Positions 22,540-32,278 of a stretch of DNA of 64,000 nucleotides are shown in pieces. This stretch comes from Atriophallophorus winterbourni (Eukaryota > Platyhelminthes > Trematoda > Plagiorchiida > Microphallidae): contig JACCGJ010020294.1 in assembly GCA_013407085.1 (NCBI GenBank), forward strand, positions 1 through 64,000, written 5' to 3'. The stretch's first letter is position 1; each line of letters begins with the position of its first letter. The notes beneath the pieces were generated by a model. That model worked only from the letters and a program-made list of their open reading frames with translations, had not been told where the DNA came from and searched no databases. Made by a program: the position numbers and the translations under genes.

Positions 22540-22885
22540 GTTGTTGGCCTCCTTCGGTCGATGGCGATCATGGATGTACATCACAACCACATGAATTTCA
22601 TGCTCTACAGCTTTTGGAATGACTAAACAGTCCGATTCGGGAGGAACTATCTCTCCCGCTGCACTGGCAACGATGGTCAGAACTCGGTTGTACTGCACCA
22701 GTTGCACGCCGGCGGCGTAATTTGCGTTCAGCAGCCAAGAGCTTTATCTGCTCCTCCCCAGCTTGCAGACGAAGCTTTAAGCAATGCCTCCAAAGTGAGC
22801 GGTCAAGAGCAAGTTCTTCCCAGCTCGCGGGGTCAATACCAAGAGCTTTCATATCTCTTTTGCAGCGTGTGTAGCCACGTGTGAG
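22530..22885 (-). mobile_element. LINE 3' end: zinc-finger ORF2 terminus
   Basis: Minus frame 22598-22906 reads 'GYTRCKRDMKALGIDPASWE', 'LALDRSLWRHCLKLRLQ', an Arg/Ala-rich linker and 'SSRIGLFSHSKSC'. The zinc finger has lost one Cys (HRCQCSGRD instead of CQRCGRN). The 3' end has the GTT/AAC microsatellite at 22537-22546. It is the best open copy of this fragment family in the window. Confidence 0.8.
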
Positions 22886-23300
22886 TGAACCGGTTAGTTG
22901 TAACAATCTTATGCAACGGTGGCATACAAGTTCAAACGTTGTTTATCGTTCCCGACTCGAGACCAAACTGTCGAAGTTACTTTTATTCTGTACGTGTATG
23001 CTTTACCTGGAACTGCCTACCTTGTAATGCTGCACATTCACCCAACTTGGATATATTCAAATCGAATTTGGACAATTTTATGTTGACCAATTCAAACTTT
23101 GAACCTACATATTTTACACCATAAAAGCTTTGAACTTTGAAACCAGGTTCTGTCCAATGGATTTTTACTTGATTCCTGAACTGCTCAGTAAGCAAACAAA
23201 TCCCGTTTTTCTACCCATGTTTTTCGTAATTCTCATATTATTCTGTAGTTTTTGTCAAGTTATATGCTTTTTAGACCATTAAAATTGAATTGAATCGTTC
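22886..23300 (+). mobile_element. CR1 3' terminus
   Basis: The plus frame 22945-23124 gives 'RPNCRSYFYSVRVCFTWNCL' then 'NLDIFKSNLDNFML', the CR1 C-terminus. A 3' UTR of about 175 bp follows, ending 'attaaaattgaattgaatcg' at 23278-23297. It shares its UTR with the copy at 15727-16170. Confidence 0.85.
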
Positions 23301-23489
23301 CTCCACTGGTTCAACGCATGCGGATACTGATTGTAATGTCCTCGCCCGATTATTATTATTACACAAGTCTTTACAGACGATGTACCAACAAGTATACCAT
23401 GAAAAAGGTACATGATGAAAGAAAAAAGGGGATTTTTTGTCTGTTTACACATGCCGTTTTTGATCTTTTTTGGAATAAGGGAGGGTCAC

Positions 23490-23780
23490 TGATAAATGGG
23501 AACACAAGCACGGCAGGATTCTAGCCACTGGTTCCTTTCTTTTGCTATCACACCGAGTATTATCAGCCACATATCTTCACGGTCCCTCGGACCCCACCCG
23601 GGTAAGCGCGATGTTCCCACGATGGCTAGTGGAGCTGTTAGACGCTTGAGGGTCTTCCACCAGGTATTCCTTTGTCCGCCACGGCGACGTTTCCAATCAG
23701 GTCCAGCGAGAGCAAAAAGAGCTAGGCGAGGAAGGCGTCGCTCATCTATACGGAGAACATGCCCCTGCGGTCATGGGCTA
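23490..23780 (-). mobile_element. RTE-type LINE ORF2 C-terminus
   Basis: The minus frame reads 'RRGHVLRIDERRLPRLALFA', then 'GGQRNTWWKTLKRL', 'GTSRLPGWGPRD' and 'VIAKERNQWLESC'. These are the motifs that close RTE-clade ORF2 proteins (GHVLRM, GGQ-TW, LPGWGPRD, R-W). The stop is close to 23515. Only about 90 codons remain, from a different subfamily than the 25.8-30.9 kb copies. Confidence 0.8.
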
Positions 23781-24889
23781 TGAGGGTTTTTGTTCACACT
23801 ATTTTACTTTTGTACACCTGACTAAATGTGACGAATTAACCGCACTTAGGAATGTCTCGAATCATGCCAGTAACTATACGGTTAACGGCGACAACGTTGT
23901 ATTATACGCTACCAACTTTGAACACCTTAGACGGTACGTAGTCCCACGGACTCACATCCTTTCCAACGAACCAAGTATTCTTCTGACCAACTTGCAAATT
24001 TCACCAATTTTTGACGGGTCTATGGTCTAGGACAAGTTTCGCGAGCGGTAGGACTATCGCATGGGGGACGCGAAAATTCGATTGCAGGTTTTAAACATGG
24101 ATTGAAACTGAGGTACTCAGCAAAACAGCACTGGAACAGCAGCATTAGCTATTCGTTCACTAAATCGGACGCCCTAGGGTGTTCGGATAAATACAATACA
24201 ACTTGGGAATAAAGCCGCCAAATCGCACATAGCCAAAGCAAAACAAAGGAGATTGCTGTTTGGGAAACACGTTTTTAGTTTCACAACTAATCTCAGGCGT
24301 GTGCTGGTGACTAACAGTTGTAAAAACGCATAACTAATTTCTGTATTCACTCCATTTTCGCTCGAATATTGATTTTTCCAATAGCTTACAAGAATGATAA
24401 TCATGGCAATAGACAATTGCTGAAACCCCATCCTAATGAATAGGCTGTTCCGAATTTACCAAGGTTAAGATATATATCTAAAACCTTTAGCAGAGTACAG
24501 CAAGTAGAGGTTTGTCCACCCTGAATCTTGTAACATTCATAATGTGTCTTGATAAAAAGAACCCGCTTTGAAAGTCTTGGACAGGCATTTGCAATACGCT
24601 TCCAAACCGACGTAGTCTTTGTACGTTGAGCTGCTTCTTTCTACTAAATTATCACAACCAAAAATTTCAGTACGAATTGTATGGCAGTGCATGCGATGGA
24701 ACCAGGTGACATACATGGCGTTACGTAAACAGATGTTGTCAATTACTTGAAGTCGTGGGATGTGCAGTCTGCGTAAAGACAAACGTTTGTATTCTTACTG
24801 CAAAAAGCCTGCCGCTTTGGAGACTACTATTGCTCAACATGGGTTGGTGGTACCAAATTTATCCAAGTGACAAACCCTGTTTACTATTT
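23781..24889. other. Unassigned sequence
   Basis: No recognised coding or repeat in 1.1 kb. Confidence 0.4.
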
Positions 24890-24992
24890 TTTCAAGGCAA
24901 GTAGATCCTGATCGTACAGTTCTTATCTGATGAGCGCAAATACCACGAAACCGTTCGTGGGATGTGATGGAATGCAAATGAGGATCTTTGTT
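24890..24992 (+). mobile_element. Hammerhead SINE-like element
   Basis: The plus strand carries the same order as the other copies ('gatcctgatcgtacag', core, 'gtgatggaatgcaaatgagg'). Imperfect flanking repeats 'tgtttacta' (24879-24887) and 'tgtttatta' (24988-24996) may be the target duplication. Confidence 0.6.
24915..24972 (+). ncRNA. Hammerhead-like motif, core intact, stem II weak
   Basis: CUGAUGA lies at 24927-24933, GAAA at 24947-24950, and the triplet UUC at 24954-24956. Stem I can pair UCUUAU before the core with GUGGGA after the cleavage point. These are six pairs, including wobbles, that differ in sequence from the other copies but keep pairing. Stem II (GCGC opposite CCAC) has mismatches. 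Confidence 0.55.
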
Positions 24993-25840
24993 TATTAGTA
25001 ATCTTTTTGTCGAACTGCTAGTGTAGGCGACATTAAATTCGGATCTTTTAAAGGTTATAAAAATACGTATCATCACGTTATAAGCAAAAAATTGCTAAAC
25101 CGCAATATTTTCTACACGCTATGAGACTTGAGATCACCAAAGCACCAATTGAGCGACATTTATTCATTAAAGTTGAGTGTTAATAAGTTACACAAAGTTC
25201 ACAACTACTGGCGGTTATTAAATTGAAGCAATTACAGTAACAAAATGTTGACTTTAGACTACTTACAGAAGTGTAAGTAGTTTACAAATAATAGGTTATA
25301 AAACATTTTCGAATACAGTTTATTTGAAGTTCCATAATCAGGGTTTATTCGTTATGCTGAAAATATGATCGGTATCATTCGACATGTTATCGTACTCAAT
25401 ATACCATAAAGTAGAAATAACAGTGATGGGACTGATACGGAACGTCTAACACGTTGCGATCTTATAACCATAAAAAGGGTGCCCCAAATACAAAACTGCA
25501 GCACGTGAAACGAAAAAAGTGGAGTAATTTATCGTTGTATATTGTGCTTGACTCTTTCGAAAAAAGCACTCGATAATAAGCTTATATTACCCAGAGTTTT
25601 TTTCACATAGCTGATCCCAGGCGAGTAAACGATTATGCTGAATCGAGCGTAGAGTAATAGGCGTATCTATAATGAGAAATAATGTTTCGGAGGCCAAAAT
25701 AAAAGATCATTAGACCGCAAAAGCAATTGTCTTCATAAATGATGTTATATTCGATTGTGCACAACACACCAACTAACAGCAAATCAATATGAAGGAAGAA
25801 AAAACATAATCGTACAGGTGTAAATAAAGCATGTATTAAG
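24993..25840. other. Unassigned sequence
   Basis: AT-rich, no recognisable features. Confidence 0.45.
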
Positions 25841-25841
25841 A

Positions 25842-26305
25842 ATGCCTACTCATCGTTTACCGTACCGCGCCTTATTCGCAAAGCCTGACAGAAGCTGGGA
25901 GAAAATATGGGGTGGCCAGTTCATGACGTGGCATGTTGGGATGAAGAAACTCACCGTAGCGCTAGACTCATTTGGGCGTATTCGTTTGCCTGGGTGGGGT
26001 CCAAACGCTCCACCTAATAGTTGGCTGGAAACCTTACGCGATATGGCTACAAACCGAAGTCAGTGGCGCCAGTGTATTTTATTGTGTCATAATTTTTTAT
26101 CCGGTATTATTTTATATAAAAACAAAAAAAGCCAAAAAATCGCACGCAATAAAACTACATAAACAAGCTGCTTTTTGTGCATTTGCTTTTGCGTATTCCA
26201 CTTGCCTGCTTTCCCTTTTCCACGCGCTTGCTTATCTGCTTTTCCTGCTTCATATTGCTTGGTACTTTGTCTGGCTTCAGACTTGTGCTACATGATGATG
26301 ATGAA
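25842..26305 (+). mobile_element. RTE ORF2 C-terminus plus 3' UTR with ATG tail
   Basis: The plus frame reads 'RLPYRALFAKPDRSWEKIWG', 'GGQFMTWHVGMKKLTVAL', 'GRIRLPGWGPNAPPNSWLET' and 'LRDMATNRSQWRQCI', the standard RTE C-terminal order, almost undamaged. The 3' UTR (26070-26290) recurs at 29105-29335 and 30075-30275 on the other strand and ends in an ATGATGATG repeat at 26293-26303. RTE insertions typically end in such short tandem repeats. The copy is 5'-truncated. Confidence 0.85.
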
Positions 26306-26889
26306 AGAAAGCAGGAAATGAAATATGCAAAGCAGCTGTTTCCTCCAGTTTCATTTCATGCATTTTTTTCTTTTCCAAAGATAAGACAGCAAAATGGAAC
26401 AAAAATGTTGGCCCTTGCCGGTCGCTGTCGAGAATCGGTGCGCATGTGCTTTCCATGCTTCACGTTGGTCAACATGACCACAGTGCGATTCAGGTGTTAC
26501 CTCTCTCACAAATTGTTCACAATGATAAACACTACTAGATCGATTGCCAGGGTTCGCACATGGTAAATGAGATCTCTTCTCGGCAGACAAAAACAGCAGT
26601 TGTACTTCCCGAATACGAATAGAAAAAATAAAATGGCTGAGCACCAGTTATTTCCAGCTCCTAGAGTCAGTGTGAAACGCAAGTGCAAGAGACCCAAAGG
26701 TCGACTCTCTGATTCGAAGGCCAAGAGAATAAGCTTCCGTTCTAGTCTCGCGTGGATCTTCCAGGTTTCATTGCATTTAGTAAAGCATGTACGACACACA
26801 TACGCTGTAAAGCGTCATTTTTGCATTTATGATCAGCTTCCGGGTGCCTCAAACACGGTAGTTCAGAGGGGACAAAATGACAGCTCCTC
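26306..26889. other. Unassigned sequence
   Basis: Overlapping open frames exist on both strands (for example 26567-26962 plus, 26506-26799 minus), with no recognisable motif. Confidence 0.35.
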
Positions 26890-27010
26890 TTTGTTCTCTA
26901 TTTCTCATATTTGTCTAGGCCTGCGCAAACTGACAGTAATATCGCCCACGTGCAGCCTCTGACTGTGCGGCACTTTGCCTGGATCAGGCTTGTGCTTTCA
27001 TACCACACAT
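26890..27010 (+). repeat. 190-bp repeat family, 3' part
   Basis: The copy spans from 'tgtctaggcctgcgcaaact' to 'atcaggcttgtgctttcata'. The same block recurs at 28085, 28250 (inverted), 29020, 29700, 29820 and 29940 (inverted). No coding; a SINE-like or MITE-like family is possible. Confidence 0.7.
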
Positions 27011-27304
27011 CTGCTAACCCGTATATTAATCTCGGGGTCTATCGAGATTAACCACAATATATCAACACCGATACGTAAAATAATGCAACACGCTGTGGAC
27101 CGCTTAGCACTTGAAGCTTCAGAGTATGGCATGTGCTTCGCGCATAACCAGGAGTGGAGCGGCTCTCTCAACTCTAGCTGTGCATTGTCAGTCGTGAATT
27201 GGTCGACAGTTTTGTTTACCTCAGCAGTTGTATCGAGGTTGGCGGTTGTGTCGAGGACGAGATATCAAAATGCGTATGCACGGATGTGCAATCGTGCAGC
27301 ATTT

Positions 27305-27990
27305 CTGGTTGTCACAGCCGGGGGTGGTAGTAGGAATGAGCCACCTACTATCTACCAAATGCTCCCACGTGGCGTGCGTCTCAAATAGCCTCTGACAACC
27401 AAGTCCAACTCCTGACCTGCACGAGTGGCTTTCACAAGCCCGGCGGAACTGCTCTTACTGACAGGAGAAGGGGCGAAGGCGGGTGACTGGCGCCTTAAAA
27501 CCAGTTTTCTCCGGGCAGATTCAGCTCGTCAGCTACTGGCAATCCATCTAGGGGAAGGAAAACCCTGACCCCAAACCCCCACTGCCTTGTGGGTCACCCG
27601 ATTGCAGGAAAGGCTTCGGGAGAAAACCCCGAGGAAAAATCCGGAGAGAAGTCCCGTAGGTAGATAACTGGCGCACAGCGCGTTTATCTGCCAACTCCCT
27701 GCTGCCTTGTAGGTTGCACTTGGCTGTGCAAAGGCTAGAGAGGTGTACTCGAACAAACACCGAGTGGTGCTGGGGACATCACTTGTACACTACCCCCAAG
27801 AAACTTCATGATGATGTCTCAATGGGTCTGCGTACCGTCTACGGAGTTCGCAGGTGGGAACGAGACTGGATCACGATCTGCAACGATCTCGCCTCCGATC
27901 GACGTGCGTGGGCTGGTGCGATCCGAGACATCAATGAAGCCGGCTAATCCACCCGTGGAGCCAGCCGCACAAAAGTAAAGTAAAGAAAGT
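27305..27990 (+). mobile_element. Non-autonomous RTE derivative inserted in older RTE
   Basis: It holds the RTE 5' region ('agccgggggtggtagt' ... 'tgcaaaggctagagaggtg', 27320-27745), joined at about 27780 to the last 50 codons of an RTE ORF2. These codons read 'VRRWERDWITICNDLASDRR' then 'AWAGAIRDINEAG' and a stop at 27945. The end is 'cgcacaaaagtaaagtaaag' at 27967-27986. EN and RT are deleted. The copy at 12350-12800 has the same two ends with an even shorter interior, so the form looks like a mobilised family rather than a one-off deletion. Confidence 0.75.
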
Positions 27991-28442
27991 ACGGCTAACA
28001 TCGTGCTAAATTGATTGGCCAACGGTAGTGAGCTGCATGCTGAAACACGCTGGAGTCTCACTACAACTTCTATTTCCTTCCTCATATCTATCTAGGCCAG
28101 GGCAACCTGACAGTATATTGGCCCACGTACAGTCTGACTGTGCGGCACTTTGCCTGGATCAGGCTCGTGCTTTCATACCATATGCAAAGGGGGTGTAGCA
28201 TTTGCTAAGCTTCGCCTTCTGTGGCGCACACGCGATGTTTCACCCCATGGTATGGTAAGTCTGATCTAGGCAAAGTGCAGCACATAGTCGAACTGCACGG
28301 GGGCTAAGATACTGTCAGGCTGCCCAGGCCTAGACAGATATGAGAAAGGAAATAGAAATAGTTGTGTGACTCCAGCGTGTTTCGGTATGCGGCTCACTAC
28401 CGGTGGCCAATTAATATAGTACGGTGTTAGCCATACAGCACA
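27987..28442. repeat. Two 190-bp repeats in inverted orientation
   Basis: The plus copy 27987-28190 starts 'gtacggctaacatcgtgcta' and ends 'tgtgcggcactttgcctgga' ... 'gctttcatacc'. The minus copy 28246-28442 mirrors it, from 'aggcaaagtgcagcaca' back to 'gtacggtgttagccatacag'. They are about 55 bp apart, and the interval is an RTE coding piece ('AFAKLRLLWRTRD'). The pair could form a long hairpin. Confidence 0.75.
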
Positions 28443-28934
28443 GAAGTACTGAACATCCGTGTAATGAACGAGCGTACAACGCAGTCGCGCATGTTACACT
28501 ACTGTGGCTGTGAAACCCGGTCGATCGGAGCGGAAGATGCCCATCGACTTTCTGTTTTTGACACCCGTTGCCTGCGTATAATTACTCGCATTCAAGCAGC
28601 ATAGCGTTACAAATATAGATATCTGCAAACGTCTGTTAGAAGCAAGAGGCGACGAAGTGAGAGAAATGCTTATTCACAGAACCTGGTAGAAGCTAAGAAA
28701 GACAATAGGGTGGGCAGTCGATTACGTGGCGCGTTGGGATGAAGAAACTCACCGTATCTCAGTGGGGCGTATTCATTTGCCAAGATGGAGTGAGAAAGAT
28801 CCACCTAATAGCTGGCTTGAAACTTCACAAGATGTGGCTGCCTTTTGCTTTTGCATATTCCGCCTGCCCGCTTTCTTTTTAACGCGCTTTTCCTGCTTCA
28901 TGTTGATTGGCACATTGTCTGGCTCCAGAATTGT

Positions 28935-29105
28935 ACTTTATAATCCTCATCAGGCAAAGTGCCGCACAGTCATAGACTACACATAAACTACGATACTGTT
29001 ATGTTGCCATGTTTTTCTTTTCACATCTGTCTAGGCCTGGTCAACCTGACAGTATCTTAGCCAACGTGCGGCAGCTCGCCTGGATCAGGCTTGTGATTTA
29101 ATACA
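28935..29105. repeat. 190-bp repeats, truncated, opposite orientations
   Basis: A minus-oriented piece ('aggcaaagtgccgcacagtc', 28949-28968) is followed by a plus-oriented piece ('tgtctaggcctggtcaacct' to 'atcaggcttgtgattta', 29029-29100). The latter runs into a CATCATCAT tail at 29103-29114, shared with the next RTE 3' UTR. Confidence 0.65.
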
Positions 29106-29335
29106 TCATCATCATGAGGCACAAGTCTGGAGCCAGACAAAGTGCCAAGCAATATAAAGCGGGAAAAGCAGATAAGAAAGCGCGTGGAAAAGGGAAAGCA
29201 GGCAAGCGGAATACGCAAAAGCAAATGCACAAAAAAGCAGCTTGTTTTTGTAGTTTCACTGCATGAGATTTTTTGGTTTGTTTTTGTTTTTTTATGTAAA
29301 ATAATACCGGATAGTACATACAAACTACGGGTGTA
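29105..29335 (-). mobile_element. RTE 3' UTR fragment
   Basis: The inverted copy of the 3' UTR at 26090-26303 runs from the CAT-repeat tail at 29103-29114 to 'ataataccggatagta'. No coding is left. It is followed by unassigned sequence, and at 29575-29604 by a short RTE thumb remnant ('gatgtgcaatcgtgcagcat'). Confidence 0.75.
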
Positions 29336-29604
29336 ATGCCGCCCATTATCGTATAGCTCGGCTTGTTTTTTCAAACGGTTCAGTTTGAAAAGCTTGCCAT
29401 CACATCGCGAGCGTAGGCAAATAACTTCTGTTCTCGTCCTAAAAGCGTGCTTCGAGAGCAGAGCGAAGAAAATGCCTAAAGTGTGGGCGAGAACATAATA
29501 TTATTTAGCAACCCAGTGAATTTCATAAGCCTGTGCAATGCAGCTGGTGGAGTATGATATCTACTAATCACAAGCTGCACTGATGTGCAATCGTGCAGCA
29601 TTTG
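29336..29604. other. Mostly unassigned sequence
   Basis: Only the last 30 bp match the RTE 'CNRAAF' coding seen at 27290-27310. Confidence 0.4.
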
Positions 29605-30072
29605 TGCTGTACGGCTAACATCGTGCTAAATTGATTGGCCAACGGTAGTGAGCTGCATGCTGAAACACGCTGGAGTCTCACTACCATTTCTATTTTCCCT
29701 CATTTCTGTCTAGGCCTGGGCAACCTGACAGTATCTTAGCCCACGTGCAGTCTCTGACTGTGCGGCACTTTGCCTGGATCAGGCTTGTGCTTTCATACAC
29801 TACCATTTCTATTCCCCCCTCATATCTGTCTAGGCCTGGGCAACCTGACAGTAATATCGCCCACGTGCAGTCTCTGACTGTGCGGCACTTTGCCTGGACC
29901 AGGCTTGTGCTTTCATACATACAAATCACAAGCCTGGGTTAGGCAAAGTGTTATACAGTCACAAACTGCGCATGATCTAAGATACCGCCAGGTTACTAAT
30001 GGCTAGACAGATTTAAGGGAAAGTGGAGGATACTCCAGCTTATTTCCGTATGCAACTCGATACCGTTGGTGA
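29605..30072. repeat. 190-bp repeat cluster: 120-bp tandem plus inverted copy
   Basis: The plus copy begins 'gtacggctaacatcgtgct' at 29609. Its 3' 120 bp is tandemly repeated ('ctaccatttctatt' starts at 29681 and again at 29801). A minus copy (29930-30072) follows directly, so the tails meet near 29925. The cluster abuts the CAT tail of the next RTE. Confidence 0.75.
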
Positions 30073-30930
30073 ACTTATCATCATCATGAAGCACAAGTCT
30101 GGAGCCAGACAAAGTACCAGGTAATATGAAGCAGGAAAAGCAGATAAGCAAGCGCGTGAAGACAGGGAAAGCAGGCGTGCGGAATATGCAAAAGCAAATG
30201 TGCAAAAAGCAGCATGTTTTTGTAGTTTCAGTGCATGCGATTTTGTTTTTTATAAAACACCGGATAAAAAATTATGACTTCGTTTTTCAGCCATACCTCT
30301 TAAGGTTTTCAGCCAACTTTTACGTGGTGTTGGACCCCACCCAGGAAAACGAACACGCCCAACTGAGACTAGTGTTCGGGTGAGTTTCTTCATCCCAACG
30401 TGCCCCCGATCGTTTCTCCCAGACTTGGCGAATAAGGGGCGGTACGGTAAACGGTGAGGAACTACTTTAACACGATGTTACCTGTGCAATACAGAAGTAT
30501 TGTGCACACATGTAAAGACAGAGTTTAAGCATCCTCAATGGACTGCATACAAAATCGAGGATTTTGAAGTGCATCTCCTGTGAATGTAACCGAAAGCGTT
30601 GGTCAGATCAATAAAAACAAGGTGTACCGGCAGCTTTCTGAGCCAGTCTAGTGGATAACGTGCTCACAACAGATTCTCCCTAACGGAAGTCACACTGAAA
30701 TGGCAAGTACACTTATTAGCTAGTTCTGTAAAACTTTTGCTTAATTTGCCGATGACATTCAGAAGAGATTCTACGAAAATCATTGCAGTTCCTTCTCTCA
30801 CCCCAATTTTAGACACCATGGTATCTCGTATATCTTTTGGAACAGACTTCTTTTACCATAGCTGAAGAAGCTGATAAGCTCCAGTCGCATTCCATTGTCG
30901 CCCGGAGTCTTTACCCTCTCTTAACAGCCC
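30073..30930 (-). mobile_element. RTE ORF2 relic: RT piece, C-terminus and 3' UTR
   Basis: Read on the minus strand, 30870-30480 gives degraded RT: 'VPKDIRDTMVSKIGVREGTA', 'SLLNVIGKLSKSF' and 'LPVHLVFIDLTNAFG' (RT motif A; the AFD aspartate is Gly here). At 30475-30280 is the C-terminus: 'KKLTRTLVSVGRVRFPGWGP' then 'SWLKTLRGMAEKRSH'. The 3' UTR and CAT tail are at 30275-30075. The region between RT motif A and the C-terminus is deleted. Confidence 0.75.
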
Positions 30931-31835
30931 ATTGTGTTATTCAGCAAATCGATGGTAAGAGCTACTAGATGTAATTTGGTTGGCAGACTTTTAACAGTTT
31001 CAAGAGCACGGGCTAAAACAGTACACCCCCAGAGTAGAAGCGATCGACCCCTCTCAACTGCTATTTTTAAAAAATAGGTTACCAGAGAGAAGCAATATGA
31101 GCACTTTTTAGCTTCAGTAGATCAATGGCTCACTTGATCTTATCATGTAGTGAAGAAGCCTAATAAAGATATCATACATTTTGCTTTTATTTGAAAAGTA
31201 TGTTCTATTTTTAAATAACAATGTAACTGGGAGAGCTACATTTCGACGGAATTCGGCAAGCGAATTGAAATCGTGATGAAATTGCAGAAAATTAGCATTT
31301 TTGAAAACGTTTTGCAGTTCTATGTAGAAGTTAAATCGTTTAACTGATATTAAAAATGTAGCGAATCAATAAACTACACTGAGACCAGACTTCGACTTTC
31401 AGTAGTATCTACGGCCTTTTTTATCCGAATTACGCAAACATGTTTATGGCTGGATCTGTCACTTCTGCGTGCTACGTGAATGACAGCCTATCAAGATGTT
31501 TATTCTAGCCTATGACCAAGGCGCAGTACGGTATACGGAGATGAATTCATGAGGCATCTGCTAGCAGAAAAAGTTAATTACACCGAGCTGGCATCGTTCA
31601 ATGCACCGAATACCAGAGCGTTATGGATATTAAGTTACGAACAGAATAGTTAAGTATAATGATGAAAAAACAGCAATCACAATTGATTTTCAGCATCAAG
31701 TAGCATAAAGGATTCGCTGGGTGATGACCATAGGTGTTAACCGACTGACGACTGCGCTGAAAGTGACAACTCAGATATTCAAAATTAGCCAACGAAAACG
31801 CGGAAATTAAAAAGTCTAGGAGACCAAACAATTAT
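30931..31835. other. Unassigned sequence downstream of RPL35
   Basis: No recognised coding or repeat. It is the 3' flank of the ribosomal protein gene. Confidence 0.45.
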
Positions 31836-31841
31836 TTTATT
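31836..31841 (-). terminator. Poly(A) signal AATAAA overlapping the RPL35 stop
   Basis: On the minus strand the stop TGA is immediately extended to TGAATAAA, so the last base of the stop codon (31841) is the first A of a canonical AATAAA. The 3' UTR would be only some 15-30 nt. Confidence 0.75.
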
Positions 31842-32278
31842 CAGCATTTTACAGCATATATCCTAGCGGGATACGCTTGAGCTTTTCTTATAGACTTCGC
31901 AGAATGGATAGAGCGCTCCTTTTTAGTCAATCGACGGCGCATAGCCCTGGTTTTCTTTGGTCGTAGGTCTTTTGGGACATATTTTTTCGGACGATAGGCT
32001 TCTCGCTGGCGTAACTTTTGAGCTTGATGGATGACAGTGTAAACCCTAGCAATTGATTTTCTCAAAAGTAATCTAGAAATCAGGCTCATGATTATGTAGC
32101 TTACATATCCTTAGCCTTCGTGCTTGGACCTCCTCGGTGCAATTGAATGAATCGAGCGTTTGCAAGCTCTGTCTTCAATTCGACCAGCTGTTTTTTCAGC
32201 TCTTCTTCCGTCTTACCCCTTAATTTAGAAGCACTTATCTTCGTCTAAAAAATAAATTACTATACCAGAACATACCAT
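31841..32278 (-). CDS. RPL35: Large-subunit ribosomal protein L35 (uL29), spliced
   Basis: Joined exons 32276-32278, 32105-32244 and 31841-32072 encode 124 residues; human L35 has 123. The protein sits on the surface of the large ribosomal subunit, near the exit tunnel in known ribosomes. Family features in order: '[19 protein letters not shown]' (long helix), '[12 protein letters not shown]', '[16 protein letters not shown]', '[18 protein letters not shown]' and the C-terminal '[10 protein letters not shown]'. The last two blocks are near-identical to animal L35. Exon 1 contributes only the ATG, which is at the exon end in vertebrate RPL35 too. All splice sites are GT/AG. No frameshift or stop, so it is the functional-looking host gene of the window rather than a processed copy. 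Confidence 0.95.
32073..32104 (-). other. 32-nt intron 2 of RPL35
   Basis: The minus strand starts GTAAGC and ends TTTCTAG. Removal joins GAT-AT to A-TTA (phase 2) and restores the conserved 'KDI...LLRKSIARV' junction. Without splicing the frame meets the TAA of GTAAGC at once. Confidence 0.92.
32245..32275 (-). other. 31-nt intron 1 of RPL35
   Basis: The minus strand starts GTATGT and ends in a T-run then AG. It follows the initiator ATG directly. Removal gives ATG-ACG-AAG-ATA, Met-Thr-Lys-Ile, matching the family start Met-Ala-Lys-Ile. Confidence 0.9.

Larger units (their letters stand above)
27060..28960 (+). mobile_element. RTE copy broken by later insertions
   Basis: Three pieces of one RTE ORF2 occur in correct order and orientation. 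At 27090-27310 are 'LALEASEYGMCFAHNQEW' and a run ending 'CNRAAF', the RT thumb. At 28195-28245 is 'GVAFAKLRLLWRTRDVSPHG'. At 28470-28850 are 'CGCETRSIGAEDAHRLSVFD' with 'RCLRIITRI', then 'VDYVARWDEETHRI' and 'PPNSWLETSQDVA'. A shortened 3' UTR ends near 28935. Between the pieces sit an internally deleted RTE derivative (27305-27990) and two inverted copies of the 190-bp repeat. Confidence 0.75.

Noticed and set aside
26177..26566. 129-codon plus-strand frame
   Set aside because: It runs through the RTE 3' UTR, which is repeated non-coding sequence elsewhere in the window.
31841..32089. RPL35 as a processed pseudogene or an 82-codon single-exon gene
   Set aside because: Intact GT/AG introns, an uninterrupted 124-residue product and a poly(A) signal show a spliced gene; the single-exon reading from 32089 begins inside an intron.
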